Part shown: positions 11,380 through 22,909 of the stretch, one piece after another
How positions within the stretch are numbered: the stretch's first letter is position 1
Layout: every line of letters begins with the position of its first letter
From: Nepenthes gracilis
Lineage: Eukaryota; Streptophyta; Magnoliopsida; Caryophyllales; Nepenthaceae
Assembly: GCA_033239525.1 (NCBI GenBank)
Contig: BSYO01000035.1
Coordinates: 1,088,965-1,152,964, forward strand
Direction of reading: 5' to 3'
DNA length: 64,000 nt
Notes under the pieces: model-generated
Database searches by the model: none
What the model was told of the DNA's origin: nothing
Seen by the model: only the letters and a program-made list of their open reading frames with translations
Position numbers and translations under genes: made by a program

Positions 11380-12770
11380 CAACCTAGCTATGATTTATTC
11401 ACGACCGACCTGACTTCGGTTCACCAATCTTGTTGCTTTGAAATCTAATTTAGTTTGCAGTGTATAAGATCACGCAAAAAGATCTAATGACCCACTCTAA
11501 CAACTTTCGGGTTTGAATCCAAATTTATAATACGTATCCAATTACACGGTAGATTCAAATGTGATACATAACGTAAAAATTTCAAACTATATATATTCTA
11601 GTATTATCCGCCAATGTACATCAATGACTTCATTGTCGAGGACTAAAACATATACTATCACGCATATATGCTTACAGTTAAACTTGTGTCAATGCCCTTT
11701 ATCAAGCCCATAACCATTTATCAACATACCAACATATCAATATATATCTACAATATCAACCGAACTGAATTGGGTAGTGTTCAAAATAGTTTATACTAAG
11801 GATTACTAAGTTTTATATTTTTAATTTTTTCAGTGTCTAAATACACTATCCTTAACTTATCTATAAACCATTATATGATGACAAAAATATCGAAGGAAAT
11901 AAAAGCCAAGGAAAGTTTTTAGAGAAATTTTTTTTTTCTATCTTTAAAAATTTTAATACTTTCATATTTAAATAGTTCTAACTCTACTTTTAACATCAAG
12001 CTGTTAAATTTAAGCATGCAGAGTTCAACTTTAGGCTAAAAAACTACTCGAGCCCCACGGTGATCTCATATTTGTACTTTAATTTAATCTAATAAGTATC
12101 AAACCGATAAATTTCAACACTTAAAATTTATGATATTTACTTCAAGCTTACAATACTTAACAACCTCATAACCATAATTAATCATTAATTTCTCCTTATT
12201 AACACATTATCAATGACATTATAATTCTAACCATAAAATATGACTTCTTCTAACTCCACCATTAGTTGTATTTCTCTATACTTTTTAAGCCATAAAATTC
12301 ATGGTGATCATTTGGGATATAACTTTCCATCTACAATTAGATCATACAATTTGCTATAAGTTTCAAGACATCAACTTAATCACTGAATTTTCTATCAGCT
12401 TTTAGCAAAATCATCGAGATGATGTTCTTATATTTCAAAACTATTTAATTACTTAAAATATTCATGACACAATTATTTAAATTCAATATGCGCCACCTTA
12501 TCTACAAAAATTTTATCAAAATTACATATTTTTCTTCTTCAATCGTAACACTTTAAATCCGACACGCTCCTTGATCCTTTTGAGCAATTTCAAGTATTAA
12601 AACATATTCTCTTCATACATTTTTCGACATATATCATAATTTATCGTGCAATAACATCATTGATTACTTAATCCCATCATTAATGCCATATAACCATCCT
12701 TAGATTTTGGCAAGATAAACTTGAAATTATTTCCAACATATTCCCTTCTTTGCAAGCACCCTAATGCTTA
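11380..12770. other. AT-rich spacer, no gene seen
   Basis: No long open frame on either strand and no clear repeat. The minus-strand reading (GGCTCGAGTAGTTTTTTAGC near 12040) looks like retrotransposon-derived DNA, but I could not assign it. Confidence 0.3.
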
Positions 12771-13340
12771 GGGTTTTTGGCCAATCGTTAGAGAAGAGCA
12801 CGAGTAACGATAGAGAAGACGAGTATGAAAATGCAACTGGTAGAACGAAACCAAAGACTTTCGAAGTTGTTCTCAAACGACGGAGTCTCCAATTTCAAGT
12901 AACAATTGCCACAATCAAAGATTACCACATTTGAAAAATACCATGGCGATGTTCAATTTGTCAAGAATTTCAAGAACCAAGTAAGAAAAGAGAGAATGAA
13001 AATTGAATTTGTAAAACTAGGGTTTTTTCTAATATCATGTCAAAGCTTAATTTGAATTGAATAAGTGCTGCACCCTATAAAGAATTCCTTTCATTGTATA
13101 CAATAATCATGCCCTAGATTACAAGATTGAAAATCAATAATTTCATATCTCTAAACCAGAAAAATATCACTGCAATATATTTACACTGATTATACCATAA
13201 AAGATTATAGCTTGATATATCGGTTTAGGGCTATTATCGTTACTATCAAGAAATAAATATTATCTTGAAGAAAATAACATTATAACATGTCTTAAAGCCT
13301 TTTTTAAGTTATTTTTTCATTAACCGGACCATTTTTCCCC
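12771..13340 (-). mobile_element. Copia-like LTR and primer-binding-site remnant
   Basis: On the minus strand an LTR-like segment ends in TTTGACA at 13038, followed by TGATATTAGA. This is a decayed form of the TTGACA/TGGTATCAGAGC junction (initiator-Met tRNA primer site) typical of plant Copia elements. The upstream LTR text (ATTATTGTATACAATGAAAG, about 13100) is also typical. The leftover interior (12771-13025) keeps no intact gag. The remnant lies just past the 3' end of the WRKY gene. Confidence 0.5.
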
Positions 13341-13359
13341 CAAAACAAGCTTATGATTC

Positions 13360-13611
13360 AACTTCCAGAGTGAGCAAATTATTGAATGCAAGTCACAATT
13401 GTTAAAGAAAGATTGCTATTGAGCAGAAATAGTAGTTCTTCCAAGAGCAGGATGATATCTTCCTGCAGAACCTTCACATAGAGTCAAATGAAAGGGGATA
13501 TCAAGTTTGCAGCAGAAAGGGAAACAGCTTAACTGAGTTGGATCATATTGCCACAGAAATCATATGATAAGTCGAGACCGAGCATGTCGACGGTGAGTTT
13601 TCAACTCGCCA
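13360..13611 (-). other. probable 3' UTR of the WRKY44-like gene
   Basis: About 230 bases follow the stop codon. A weak polyadenylation-type signal (CAATAATT, about 13377-13385 on the minus strand) lies shortly before composition changes into the Copia remnant. The 3' end is inferred, not measured. Confidence 0.4.
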
Positions 13612-13798
13612 TCACTGGTTTTCTTTCCTTGAAGGGGCCCGTGAGTCGAGTTTGCAGGCTGTCGAGCTCGCACTTTTTGCAGGCATCTTGTGGTTATGTT
13701 TTCCCTCGTACGTGGTGATGAAAGATCTCGGATCATCAGATGCTCTTTCGACGTGCTTTCGCACGCTGCATTTGAGGCTCGTACATCTGTAGTAACTC
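13612..13798 (-). CDS. WRKY44: WRKY44-like exon 5, zinc finger of the C-terminal WRKY domain and stop
   Basis: 187 nt from acceptor TTGCGCAG. It encodes [20 protein letters not shown], a conserved [10 protein letters not shown] and a short tail ending KENQ. Zinc ligands fit C-x4-C-x23-H-x-H. The tail beyond the domain is only about 25 residues, as in Arabidopsis WRKY44. Confidence 0.94.
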
Positions 13799-16700
13799 CT
13801 GCGCAAGACGAATTCAACCATGTCATCATGTCAATGTCATATCCCGATATATCAACCGATACGAGTGGGCCAGTTATTATTTTTATTTATTTTTTACTTT
13901 GCATTGCTTCTGAAAACTTAAATCGATAAGTTTTAAATATATCTAAAATCCAACATCATCTAAGAAAAATAAATTCACGTGCTTTTATGGGTAAGTAATT
14001 TCAAGTGTTATAGAGATATAAAATATATATAGATCAAAAAATTTAGACATTTCTCAATGGCACTGAAGGACATCAAGAATAATTTTAATAAAATTGATTA
14101 CAACTCCTCAAATAGATTAATAGATGCTTAAAGATTGTCAATTTTTAATATATAACTAAATTTTAATATAATTAAGACAAAAATAAATAAATAAATATTC
14201 ATTTAGTTGATGGGGGATCAATTGACCCCACTTAAAAAAAATATCTGAATAAAAAAAAATAGCTATATATATATAAATATATATTAATAATTAAACTAAA
14301 ATTTTTTATTAACCTAACTTAATGTTTTTTATTGACGCCATAAAATTTATCTAAGGGTTATTTTAACTCATCTTCATAAAATTAAGAAAATTTTGGCTAA
14401 AATTTTAAAATAATAATAAATTCATTATGTCAAAAAAACATTAAAATTATAAAATTAATGATCCCATTGGAAAAAAATCCTAGAGCAAGCCCTAGACAAC
14501 CACCACACCTCATTCAGTATATAGGGTGTGCGAATAACAAAGAGAATATAACGACCCACATTGTGGGGGAGCACAAGGCCGCTGCGACGTGCTGCCTGTA
14601 CGATGTTTATATGATGTCATACGGTAGCCGTCGGATGAAAATCTACCAGCGTCCCTTGTTTGTTATTAAAAAAAAAAAAAAACTTTTTTTTAAGTAAAAG
14701 GATAACGGGCGCTGTTGGATTTTCATCCGACGGTTGTCGTACGGCATCGTACAGGCAGAGTGTCGCAGCAACCCTAGAACCCATTGTGGGGTGGGGGGAT
14801 GCAAAGAGAAGAGGTATCATTTACTTCCCAAATCATAACTATTTGATCAAAATTTAATAGTTCTGAATTGAAAATAAAAATAATAAAGATAATTATATTT
14901 TTTTAAAAAAATTATAATATTAACAATTATTAAATATCAAATACAATATAAATATTTTTTTAAAAAATATGTTTAAATAGTATTATTTAATATTTTAATT
15001 TTAATCATTGGATATCCTTATACTTACCTTGGATATGGATTTCCCTTCACAACTTTCTGGCCATATTTTCTCCAGCGAAAGCCATCTCCCAAAATATCAG
15101 GCTCTTGATCACCTTCCCCATATGCTCCCTCTTCCTTGTGTTGATCATCATTTCTCCTGATTTAAAAAAAAAAAAAGACAGAAATACACAATCCCAGTCA
15201 CTTAGTCTATCACAAAAATGGACACAAAGGGGAGATAAATGTAGCACAGTTGACACTTAATCCCTACGGATTCGTGCCTCGAGATTCATTTCGCTTCCAT
15301 TTACCGGTAATTAGTTTGCTTGATTGAAAAAAATGACACAAATCTCCATAACATGACAAGGCAAACTAGCACACCCGGAAGAAAATAACTGACAATATGC
15401 AAAATATAGGGCGATATATTCATCGTATTAGCGATATATCAACCGATATTTCTTCCCAAATTCATTTTGCTCTTGTTTGCAAACCAAATATTGGATTTTA
15501 AATGGGCATCATTCAGATGGCCGGTAAATCACAAGTATGGACACTGTCATGGGATACAGACATAACACGACACCAACACACAGACATGCTTTTCTTTTCT
15601 ACAATGAGAAAACAACATAATGGATACACATTAACTAAAATCATAATTTATTACTACAAACTATTATAGTAAAATAATAATAATAATATAACTTGCTAAA
15701 CTAAGGTTGACATATATTTTTCATATCAACAATATATCGTAATATATAAACCGACATTTCCTTACAAATTCATTTTGTTCTTCTTTGCAAACGAAATAAT
15801 GGATTTAAAATGGGCATCCTTGAGATGGCCTGTAAAACTTTACCAGCAACTTGACGATATACAAAATATAAGCTAATACATAATTAACGTATTGACAATA
15901 TATTACGATATATTGACAGTTATTTCTCTTCAAATTCATTTGTTCTTCATTGCAAACAAAAAAATGGATTTAAATGGCATCATTGAGATTGCCGGTAAAT
16001 CTTCACTGGCGGCCAAAGGAAAAGATTTTTTTCCCCCAGTAATTGAACAAACAGAAAAGATTGTGTCGCAGCTCTGACATCACAATTCTGTTTTCTGCTC
16101 ATGTTTAATCCTGCTATTAGCTGCAGCAATGGAAGAAATATAGACAGATATACAAAATATCGACCGATATATTTTGGTACTAGCCTCTTGATATAGATAT
16201 TCCATAATACGATGACAAAATTCATGATATAATGATATATCACAATATATTAGCTGATATGTATCTATACTAGTTTCTCAATACTGATTTTTCACAAAAC
16301 CGTGACAATCATGATACAACGATATATCACAATATATAGGTCGATATATATCTGTACTGGCTTCTCAATGCCAATATTTCGTGATATTATGACAAAATCG
16401 CAAGGTAATATGTCACAATATATCGCCTGATATTTATCTATACTAGCCTTTCCATACCGATCTTTTGCAAAATCGTGATAAAATCACAATATGACAATAT
16501 ATTATAATATATCGGCTGATATATATCCGTACTGACCTCTCGATACCGATATTTCATAATACCATGACAAAATTACAATATAATAATATATCAAAGTATA
16601 TCAGCCAATATTTATCTATATTGACTTCTTGATACTGATCTTTCACGAAACTATGCAAAAATCATGATATGGCGATACATTGCAATATATTAGCCAATAT

Positions 16701-19700
16701 ATATCCTTCCTGGCTTTCCGATACTAATATTTCACAATAATGTGAAATTTGCAATATGGTAATATATCTCAATGTATCACCCGATATATATCGAAACTAA
16801 CCTCTCGATGCTGATATTTCGCGATATTGTGACAAAATCATGATATGATGATATATAATAATATAATGGTACTAGTCTCTCAATATTGATAATTTACTAT
16901 ACTATGACAAAAAATCACAATATGACAATATATCACGATATATCAGCCAATATATAATAAATATCGAATTATCTATTAGCCGATATTTACCCCAAATACC
17001 GATTTGCAAAAAAAAAAAAAAAAAAATTAAATCCGATACTAATGTCAATATTTTCATCCATAACCATAAGTGACATCTTACCGTCTCTTGCTTTTGGGTT
17101 CATCCTTATCTGTGTCCGACTGCTTGCTAGCTTCTTCACAGCCAGCACCAACACCACAAGAATTATCAGGAGTTCCATCACCAGCATTACATCCTCCAGA
17201 AGCAACAGGATCATAAGATGCTACTCCAGCATTGGTTGAAATCCCAACTTCATTTGGATTATCTAAGCATCCCTCCAAACCTCCATTCCTAGGGGTAATA
17301 TTGTTATTTGCCTTTGGTTTACTGGTATTTTGATCTTGACCCATCCCATTATTTGCTGAGCCATGCCCCAGCAACCCTGAAGAACCATGCTTAGAAAATG
17401 GCGGCTTTGGGTGGTTATGCTCACCCTCGTAAACAATTTCCGTTATTTGCCCTTCAAAGGATCTCTCGACCTTCTTCTTCACAGGACAGTTCGGATTTGT
17501 GCACTTGTAGTAACTTCTCGGGTACTTGCTTCCTTTGACTTGCTTTTGCCCGTATTTTCTCCAATTATACCCGTCATAAGAGTGCCAATCAACGTTAGCC
17601 AAAGATGCTGAAGGTTTTGGATCTTCTTCAGGTATTTGCAGTGCCATCTTTGAAGGCTGAGTTGATCGGGCCATTTCACCCTGTGGTGGGATTGGCAATG
17701 CTGTTGTATGAAGTACAATTTGACCCGAATTTTGAGCATTTGGCTCCACCGGTGCTAATGCTTGCTGTCGAGAAGCAAACGAACTTCCCTGCTCAAGAAA
17801 AAGTAAGAAGTTGTATGGACATTGACACGTAATACGGACACGATATTGACTTTTCTAATGAGGATGCATCACATTGGGGACATCTTAATAAAAGTTCATA
17901 GCTTATTTATAGATTTTAAGCATAATTGCTGAACTATTTTATACTAAATGAACAATAAAAAATGCATATTTCATATTTGTTTATCTTTAAGAAAATTCAC
18001 AAGAAGAAATGGTATATAAGTTAATGGTGAATTAATATAAATGAGTTGTTCCAAAACATTACAAAAAACGATTCAAAGTTTCTCCAAATTATATAGGCCT
18101 AATTAAATTGGGTCATCTGATCGGGCTGATTTAACCCAAAATTTTATAGGATTTGATGGGTATCGTTATCTCCGACCCAAGAGGAAGGTCCATCAAGGAG
18201 TCAGCCTATAATTGAATAATGTCCCAGTCGGCCCATATAGCCCAAAGTGGATAGATGAGTCCATCGGCCCTGTTAGGACATTCCACTTCCTGTGCAGGCA
18301 TCTCCTCTAACCGACCAGAACAAACAACTTTCTTTTCTTATCCGGATAGCTCAATGGACTCGGTTGCCGATCAGGAACCGTCGCCCAAAAGGTATCCCCT
18401 TATTAATCTGTGTGGTTCCATGGACGGTTGATAAGAGAGGTCAGCTACCCCTCAACTCTATATATATTCCTCCTTCCCAACAGGATGGGAGATGGACAAC
18501 AAAAAAGAATAGCCAAATCAAAGTATCTTTCCTCTAGCCATATACCAAAAGCCAGCAAGTAACAATTTCAAGACGCTTCACTTTAAGCACATTTCTCTGT
18601 CGCTTTTTAAAACGATTTCTCTCAAGCGCAACTCTCTAAGACTTTTCACATAGGCATTAGCACTCTCACTTTATATCTTATTTTTCTCTTTCAACAAAGA
18701 AAGATGACTGACTTGAATGTCGAAAAATAAAACGGAGAATAAGTCCCGTTAATCCTTTGACCTTTTATTTATTGTGTTATACAGGACTCGAATTCGAAAC
18801 ATACGAAAACCGGACCCACTTCAAATCGGTCAGACCAGGTAAACCGGTTCTTGGCTTTCTAATCCTTATAGTAATCTGGATCCGATGACGAATCAGGATT
18901 TAATTAAGGTATATTAATTTTATAGACAAGCACGGTTGAAAAATTCAGCCAAAGCTAATCGTAATTTTTTAATAAATATATTTTTTATTTTAAATAAATA
19001 TAAAGTTTAAAAAATTATTACAATAGATTATATTTTTTGTAATTAATAATTTTTATATAAAGATTCTTTATTCAAATATATAGTTACTAATATTTTTAAT
19101 CTAAATATTATAATTTTTTGAAATTTTTAAATTATTAGATATTTTTATGTAAATATAAATTTCTAAATACAATATTTAATATAAAAAAATATCCATAAAT
19201 TGTTCCGAATTGGCCCAGTTTGGATTATGGACGGGCACGATTATGTTTTTCGGCTGGATCAATTTGGCAATTACAAATTTTTATGTAAATCTGACCTATG
19301 TCTAGCTCAAACCCAGATTTGATCATGTCTAAATTTATATTACAAATCCTAACTTTTTTGAAATTATAAAATTAACCAACATGTTCAAAATATGTCGAAG
19401 TGGGTCAAAGAAAAAAAAATTGACACGTGTTGGATGACACTTTAGTCTGGTGAAAGCATGGGTGCTTCTTATGATGAGGTTCATGTATAGCCTAAAGAAA
19501 CAGGCTAAAGCTAAATCCAGAGAAAGATTAGAAGGATTCTTACCATATTGGCCAAGAGAGAAATAGTCGCCTTGGAAACAACCTTAGCCAATGGCTTGTA
19601 AACCACATTAGATTGGCTTTCCGGTTTAGAAACCTTGTCATATGAAGAACAAGGAGCTGTGCCTGCAATCTCGGCCTGAAATTCACCACGATCAAAAAGA

Positions 19701-20431
19701 TAAGAAAGCAAAGAATGAGTGGAAGTTATGAATTGTGTTGAACTCATCTTATAAGTTTAGTCATTCAAATGGTCAGAATGAAATCTTGTCCATTAGGAGT
19801 ATGGAATGACATTAAAATGGAGTGAAATTCAGGAGTCATATTACAGTCCTCTGATTTTATTTCCTCTCTCATACTCCTAATAGTGAATATTTCACCTTCG
19901 CAATATAGACGATTAGGATTATGACAACATACGCCAGAGTTATTTTATAATTTTAGGCATCTAAGTTGCCAAAATAAAAATTCTATCCATTGGGAGTATG
20001 AAAGGACATTAAAATAGAGTAAAATCATCTCTCATATTCTCAATGGTGAGAATTTCATCCTAATAATTTAGATAACTAAAATTAGGACAACATATTAAAA
20101 TGTGTTGAATATATTTTATAATTCTAGTTGTGTAAGTTGTCATAAAGAAATCATGTCCATTTAGAATATAATGGGATTCTAATAGCTCCCAGAAATTAGA
20201 GCTGACCTGTGAGGAAATCCCAAGAGAGATCCGATTCCCAGTAGGCTTAACTCTCATTGTCTTTGGTCGAATTACAGCAACCACAGCTTCTGAGCATCCA
20301 CTCGCAGCAGCTGACGGTGAGGCATCAATGGCACTGGCGAGGAGCTCCGAGAAGGACTTAAAAATTGAACAGGTAGGCCTTGAAGCAACTGGTTTTGCTA
20401 CAACCACTCTCTCTTCCTCTTTACCCTCCAT
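13612..20431 (-). CDS. WRKY44: group I WRKY transcription factor, WRKY44/TTG2-like (complete, 5 exons)
   Basis: Coding exons on the minus strand: 20207-20431, 19544-19675, 17082-17788, 15028-15156, 13612-13798. Joined, they give 1380 nt (459 residues) with no internal stop and GT-AG at every junction. The N-terminus has [13 protein letters not shown] and a later RPKTMR. Then come [19 protein letters not shown], an N-terminal WRKY domain (WRKYGQK at residues 195-201; zinc ligands C215, C220, H243, H245) and a C-terminal WRKY domain (WRKYGQK at 383-389; C403, C408, H432, H434). A basic KSKRRR near 351-356 may be a nuclear signal. The order and the N-terminal block match Arabidopsis WRKY44/TTG2 (about 429 residues), a nuclear regulator of trichome and seed-coat development that acts with the TTG1 MYB-bHLH network and binds W-box DNA. 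The role in this species is inferred. I start at 20431 because [10 protein letters not shown] aligns with the Arabidopsis start; the in-frame upstream codon at 20446 is TTG. Introns (531, 1755, 1925 and 1229 bp) are swollen by repeats. Confidence 0.93.
14563..14790. mobile_element. foldback MITE in WRKY intron 4
   Basis: Two arms of about 95 bp are inverted copies. GCTGCGACGTGCTGCCTGTA (14580) pairs with the inverted TACAGGCAGAGTGTCGCAGC (14749), and CCGTCGGATGAAAATC pairs with GATTTTCATCCGACGG. A short A/T-rich loop (about 14665-14700) separates them. CCACATTGTGGGG at the left end pairs with CCCATTGTGGGG at the right. A transcript through this intron could form a hairpin of about 100 bp. I see no clear target duplication. 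Confidence 0.75.
15028..15156 (-). CDS. WRKY44: WRKY44-like exon 4, first half of the C-terminal WRKY domain
   Basis: 129 nt, too short to stand out as an open frame. Acceptor is TTTAAATCAG after a T-run, donor is CCAAG|GTAAGT. It encodes [20 protein letters not shown] and then [20 protein letters not shown]. It ends inside the PR codon pair, the intron position conserved in group I C-terminal WRKY domains. Confidence 0.94.
15535..15720. mobile_element. GTGTCC-family dispersed element (fragment) in WRKY intron 3
   Basis: TATGGACACTGTCATGGGAT, then ACACGACACCAACACACAGA, then ATTAACTAAAATCATAATTT and an ATAATAATAATA run. The same order occurs at 17800-18060 (partial), 55835-56320 and 56700-57240. 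It is non-coding and probably a non-autonomous DNA element. Confidence 0.5.
16130..16990. repeat. 88-bp minisatellite with an ATATCGGCCGATAT palindromic core (WRKY intron 3)
   Basis: About nine to ten diverged units carry, in order, TGACAAAATC, a CAATATATC / GATATATC run, a CGG(C/T)CGATAT core, TATC.(A/G)TACT and CTCTCGATACCGATATTT. The TGACAAAAT-like cores fall near 16213, 16302, 16390, 16477, 16565, 16654, 16740, 16830 and 16906, a spacing of 86-90 bp except for the last (76). Single copies of the same motif are scattered through both genes. Confidence 0.85.
17082..17788 (-). CDS. WRKY44: WRKY44-like exon 3 with the N-terminal WRKY domain
   Basis: 707 nt from acceptor TTGAGCAG to donor CG|GTAAGA. 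It encodes [14 protein letters not shown], the first WRKY domain ([15 protein letters not shown], zinc pattern C-x4-C-x22-H-x-H) and a Gly/Asn-rich linker ending in DEPKSKRR. The last codon is split and completes as Arg with the first base of exon 4. Confidence 0.95.
17800..18060. mobile_element. GTGTCC-family fragment at the start of WRKY intron 2
   Basis: It starts with TATGGACATTGACACGTAAT and GGACACGATATTGA, directly upstream of the exon 3 acceptor, and continues with the AATAAAAAATGCATATTTCA block also seen at 56870. It lies 12-270 bp from exon 3, so it supplies sequence close to the branch-point region. Confidence 0.45.
18110..18790 (+). mobile_element. gypsy (Tat-like) LTR remnant inside WRKY intron 2
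   Basis: A U3-like region leads to a TATA box (TCTATATATATTC, 18457) and leader. The end carries GACTTGAATGTCGAAAAA (18711), GTCCCGTTAATCCTTTGACC and GTTATACAGG, the same distal signature as the LTR at 3180-4533. No internal region follows. It is in the antisense orientation to the WRKY gene. Confidence 0.5.
18960..19390 (-). repeat. AT-rich dispersed repeat, inverted relative to copies at 26.5 and 49.5 kb
   Basis: In reverse complement this resembles 26500-26760 and 49550-49830: TTTAAACTTTATATTTATTT-AAAATAAAAAATATTT, flanked by paired runs of AT and followed by a more mixed CAACCGTGCTTGTC / CCAGGCATGG-type end. It is non-coding. Confidence 0.4.
19544..19675 (-). CDS. WRKY44: WRKY44-like exon 2 (residues 76-119)
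   Basis: 132 nt in phase 0, from acceptor GAATTTCAG to donor ATG|GTAAGA. It encodes [14 protein letters not shown] and then [20 protein letters not shown], which aligns with the VVYKPKAKLVSKATVSALAN segment of Arabidopsis WRKY44. This is the best evidence for the clade. Confidence 0.92.
19780..20180. repeat. three diverged tandem copies with small inverted repeats in WRKY intron 1
   Basis: TCCATTAGGAGTATGGAATG recurs as TCCATTGGGAGTATGAAAGG (about 19985) and TCCATTTAGAATATAATGGG (about 20151), about 170-196 bp apart. Within copy 1, ATTAGGAGTATG pairs with CATACTCCTAAT about 75 bp further on. The repeat makes up most of the 531-bp intron and looks like nested small MITE copies. Confidence 0.6.
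20207..20431 (-). CDS. WRKY44: WRKY44-like exon 1 (residues 1-75)
   Basis: Encodes the start Met, the [13 protein letters not shown] block and the VIRPKTMRV block, both signatures of the WRKY44 clade outside the DNA-binding domains. The donor is CAG|GTCAGC and the exon ends in phase 0. A further 5' non-coding exon may exist: a TTGACTGC-free, pyrimidine-rich acceptor (GGTGATCAG, about 20460) lies just upstream of the ATG, but I could not place its partner with confidence. Confidence 0.88.
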
Positions 20432-20869
20432 GTTGGGCAAATTCAAGAAATGCTGATCACCAGAATTCTAAGAACCTGACCATCAAAACAAGACGGTAAA
20501 TTCAAACTACAACTTTCTATCATAACTCAAATTGCCGATAACAATGTCAGCAAAATCTTGTGGCATTGATGGAAGAGGAAGAAGAATGGTCATTTCTGGT
20601 GACTCAAAATGACGTTAATGAAGTGAGCTTTTTAGCCACGTTGAGATCAGCTCTCAGCTAAAAATCAGTCCCAGAAGATCTGCATAATAATTATACATGA
20701 AATGTGTAAGTCTTATGAATCACAAAATAACATTATACGACTAAAGACAGAGAAGCAAAGATATTATTAGATTTGACCCAGTAGAAACTACAGGGTCCAT
20801 AGAACGGGCAGATTATTTTAATGTATTAACCTTACAATGTGCAAGATGCCATTCCTACAACTCAAACTC

Positions 20870-21310
20870 TTGACCACTTCATCACATGTTGTACAAGTGC
20901 ACCAAGGCTACCCTCCAAACGTCTTCTTTTCATAGAAAATTGCAAATAAAACACTGGGTAACAAAAATATATAAAAAGGGCAGTCCAATATATGAAGCTC
21001 CAACTATGTATGATCTAGGAAAGGATCGGATATTTTTTATCTATTACATACAGTCTTACCTTCAATTATGTAATAGGTCATTATCACGACTCAACCCCCA
21101 TGACCCTCATTTCACAAGATGACAATTCTATCATTGTACTAAGACTTCCCTTCGAATGCCTACTTTCCACAGACAATTGCAAATCCAACATTGCATAAGC
21201 CAAATAAATCAAAAGGGTAAATCAGTGTACACAACTCCGACTATGCAGGAGATCCATAGAAGAGTCTACCCACTTTTTCAGTTTATTGTATGTAGTTTTA
21301 TATTTCATAA
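20870..21310 (+). repeat. two diverged tandem copies of a SINE-like sequence
   Basis: Copies of about 240 bp (20870-21100, 21115-21310) share CAATTGCAAAT...CATTG, AAAAGGG(C/T)A, ACTATG(T/C)A and a GTCTTACCTTCA / GTTTTATATTTCA end. The stretch GGAAAGGATCGGATATT plus TACATACAGTCTTACC resembles the GGAGGGTCGGATGTACGCAG-CTTACC segment of plant Au-type SINEs, heavily decayed. Confidence 0.35.
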
Positions 21311-21739
21311 TTCAAGAGGCCATTAACATTAGTCGAACCAGTAACAACCAGATCACGCATCAATAACTCTACAATTATGTTAAAACTTTCATTCGGGCAA
21401 CCAAAATACATAAAGAAAAATAATTAGAAAACTCTGCGTTGCAAACAGAAGGATTTTCAAATGCATCCTTAGATATAATGCCTATCATCTCCAACCATTC
21501 AAGTTTACAAACAATACATCCAAATAGACAAGCTTATCCAAATAAACAGTTGAAGTGGGGCCACAGTTGTAGTCCATTTGGACCACATGGATGCATGTCT
21601 CATTGTCCACTTAATTAAATCATTGAAGCCATCCTTTTAGCTCTCCAACCAGGAAGGAAAAAGACCCTACTAATTTTGTTTTATCATTGTGAAACTAGGA
21701 CACAATAAATCTCATTGTCAGCAAACGTGAGAATCATGG

Positions 21740-22800
21740 ATAAGAATATTGGTATCAGTTGTGGCAATATCGGTATAGAACGATATCAAACAATATGTAT
21801 CGATATCATATATATCGAGATGAAAAAATTTCTACAAATCATAAACTGATAGAGCCATATTGACAGATATTTTCACCAAATGTTGGATATATTGACTGAT
21901 ATTCAAAACATTAGATAATATATCAAGATATATCATTGTACGGCAACATATCAAGTAATCTGGAATTGAGTGATTGCTATTAGATGAATGAAGTAGCCAT
22001 TCCCTGATACGTAAAGATGGCAGAGTTGGCACTTGATCTCTATGGATCCATGCTGGACACAAGTTTAATTCATGACCCTCCTTCTTTACTAGTTATTATC
22101 CTTGTAAACCAAAAATAAAAAAGTAGCCATTCCCCATTCATTAGCCTAGTTTGACAGTAGGGTGTCGCAGGCATGTCGTAAGCTACAAACATGAGAGTGC
22201 TTCTCAGCGTCACAGCCATGTTGTAACAGTCACAGCATACGTTGCAGGCCATATTCGAATCTTTGTCCATCGGCCAATACTATTAAGAATTGGGTGCCTT
22301 TGTTTTCTCCCAGCACAAAGGTAATCTACAAATGGCTTATAAGCAGAAGATCTGAGTAAAAGGAACCAGTGAATGAACACAGCTCTGTAAAAAGAATAAG
22401 GTGAACTAGAAGATGCTGAAGGAGATGTACATCAACCTACTGGGACTCCAACATTTAATATTCTGTTTTAGGTAAGGGCTGATAGTTTTCCTGCAAATCA
22501 ATATTTCAACCATTGCAACCACAGATAAAAATAATAGTATTAGCATCAATCGCAACTGCATCAATATCAACCTTATCAGGTGATACGTACCGATAACAAA
22601 TGTTCAGGCCAGGTGCAAATTTTTTCAACAAACAGTAATTCAGGAAAATATTGACCAGAATCAGTTGCATCAGCTAATATTTCAGATATCGGCTAATATC
22701 ATATTTTTATTATGGTGTCAGAAACATCTATATCGAGGGTCCGATACCAATATATAAGGCTGATATCTTACATATCGACCAATATTTCATTCCATAATTA
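21740..22800. repeat. ATATCGG-family copies upstream of the WRKY gene
   Basis: Two blocks (21740-21960 and 22560-22800) carry GTATCGGTATCG / ATATTTCAGATATCGGC-type text, single copies of the sequence that is tandem in WRKY intron 3. Between them is unremarkable DNA. Confidence 0.6.
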
Positions 22801-22909
22801 CAACACAAAAGCATGCTCTAAGGCTGTCTCTCTTCATTTATGGAAATCACGGGGTAGACATCAGTTTCTAACACTCCAGTCAACATTGCTGATGCATTAA
22901 CAGAGCACA

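Noticed and set aside
17387..17832. Plus-strand frames over the WRKY domain exon
   Set aside because: Antisense shadows of WRKY exon 3.
20060..20206. Extension of WRKY exon 1 frame past CAG|GTCAGC
   Set aside because: The joined product with exon 2 matches the WRKY44 family, and the read-through text ([10 protein letters not shown]...) does not.
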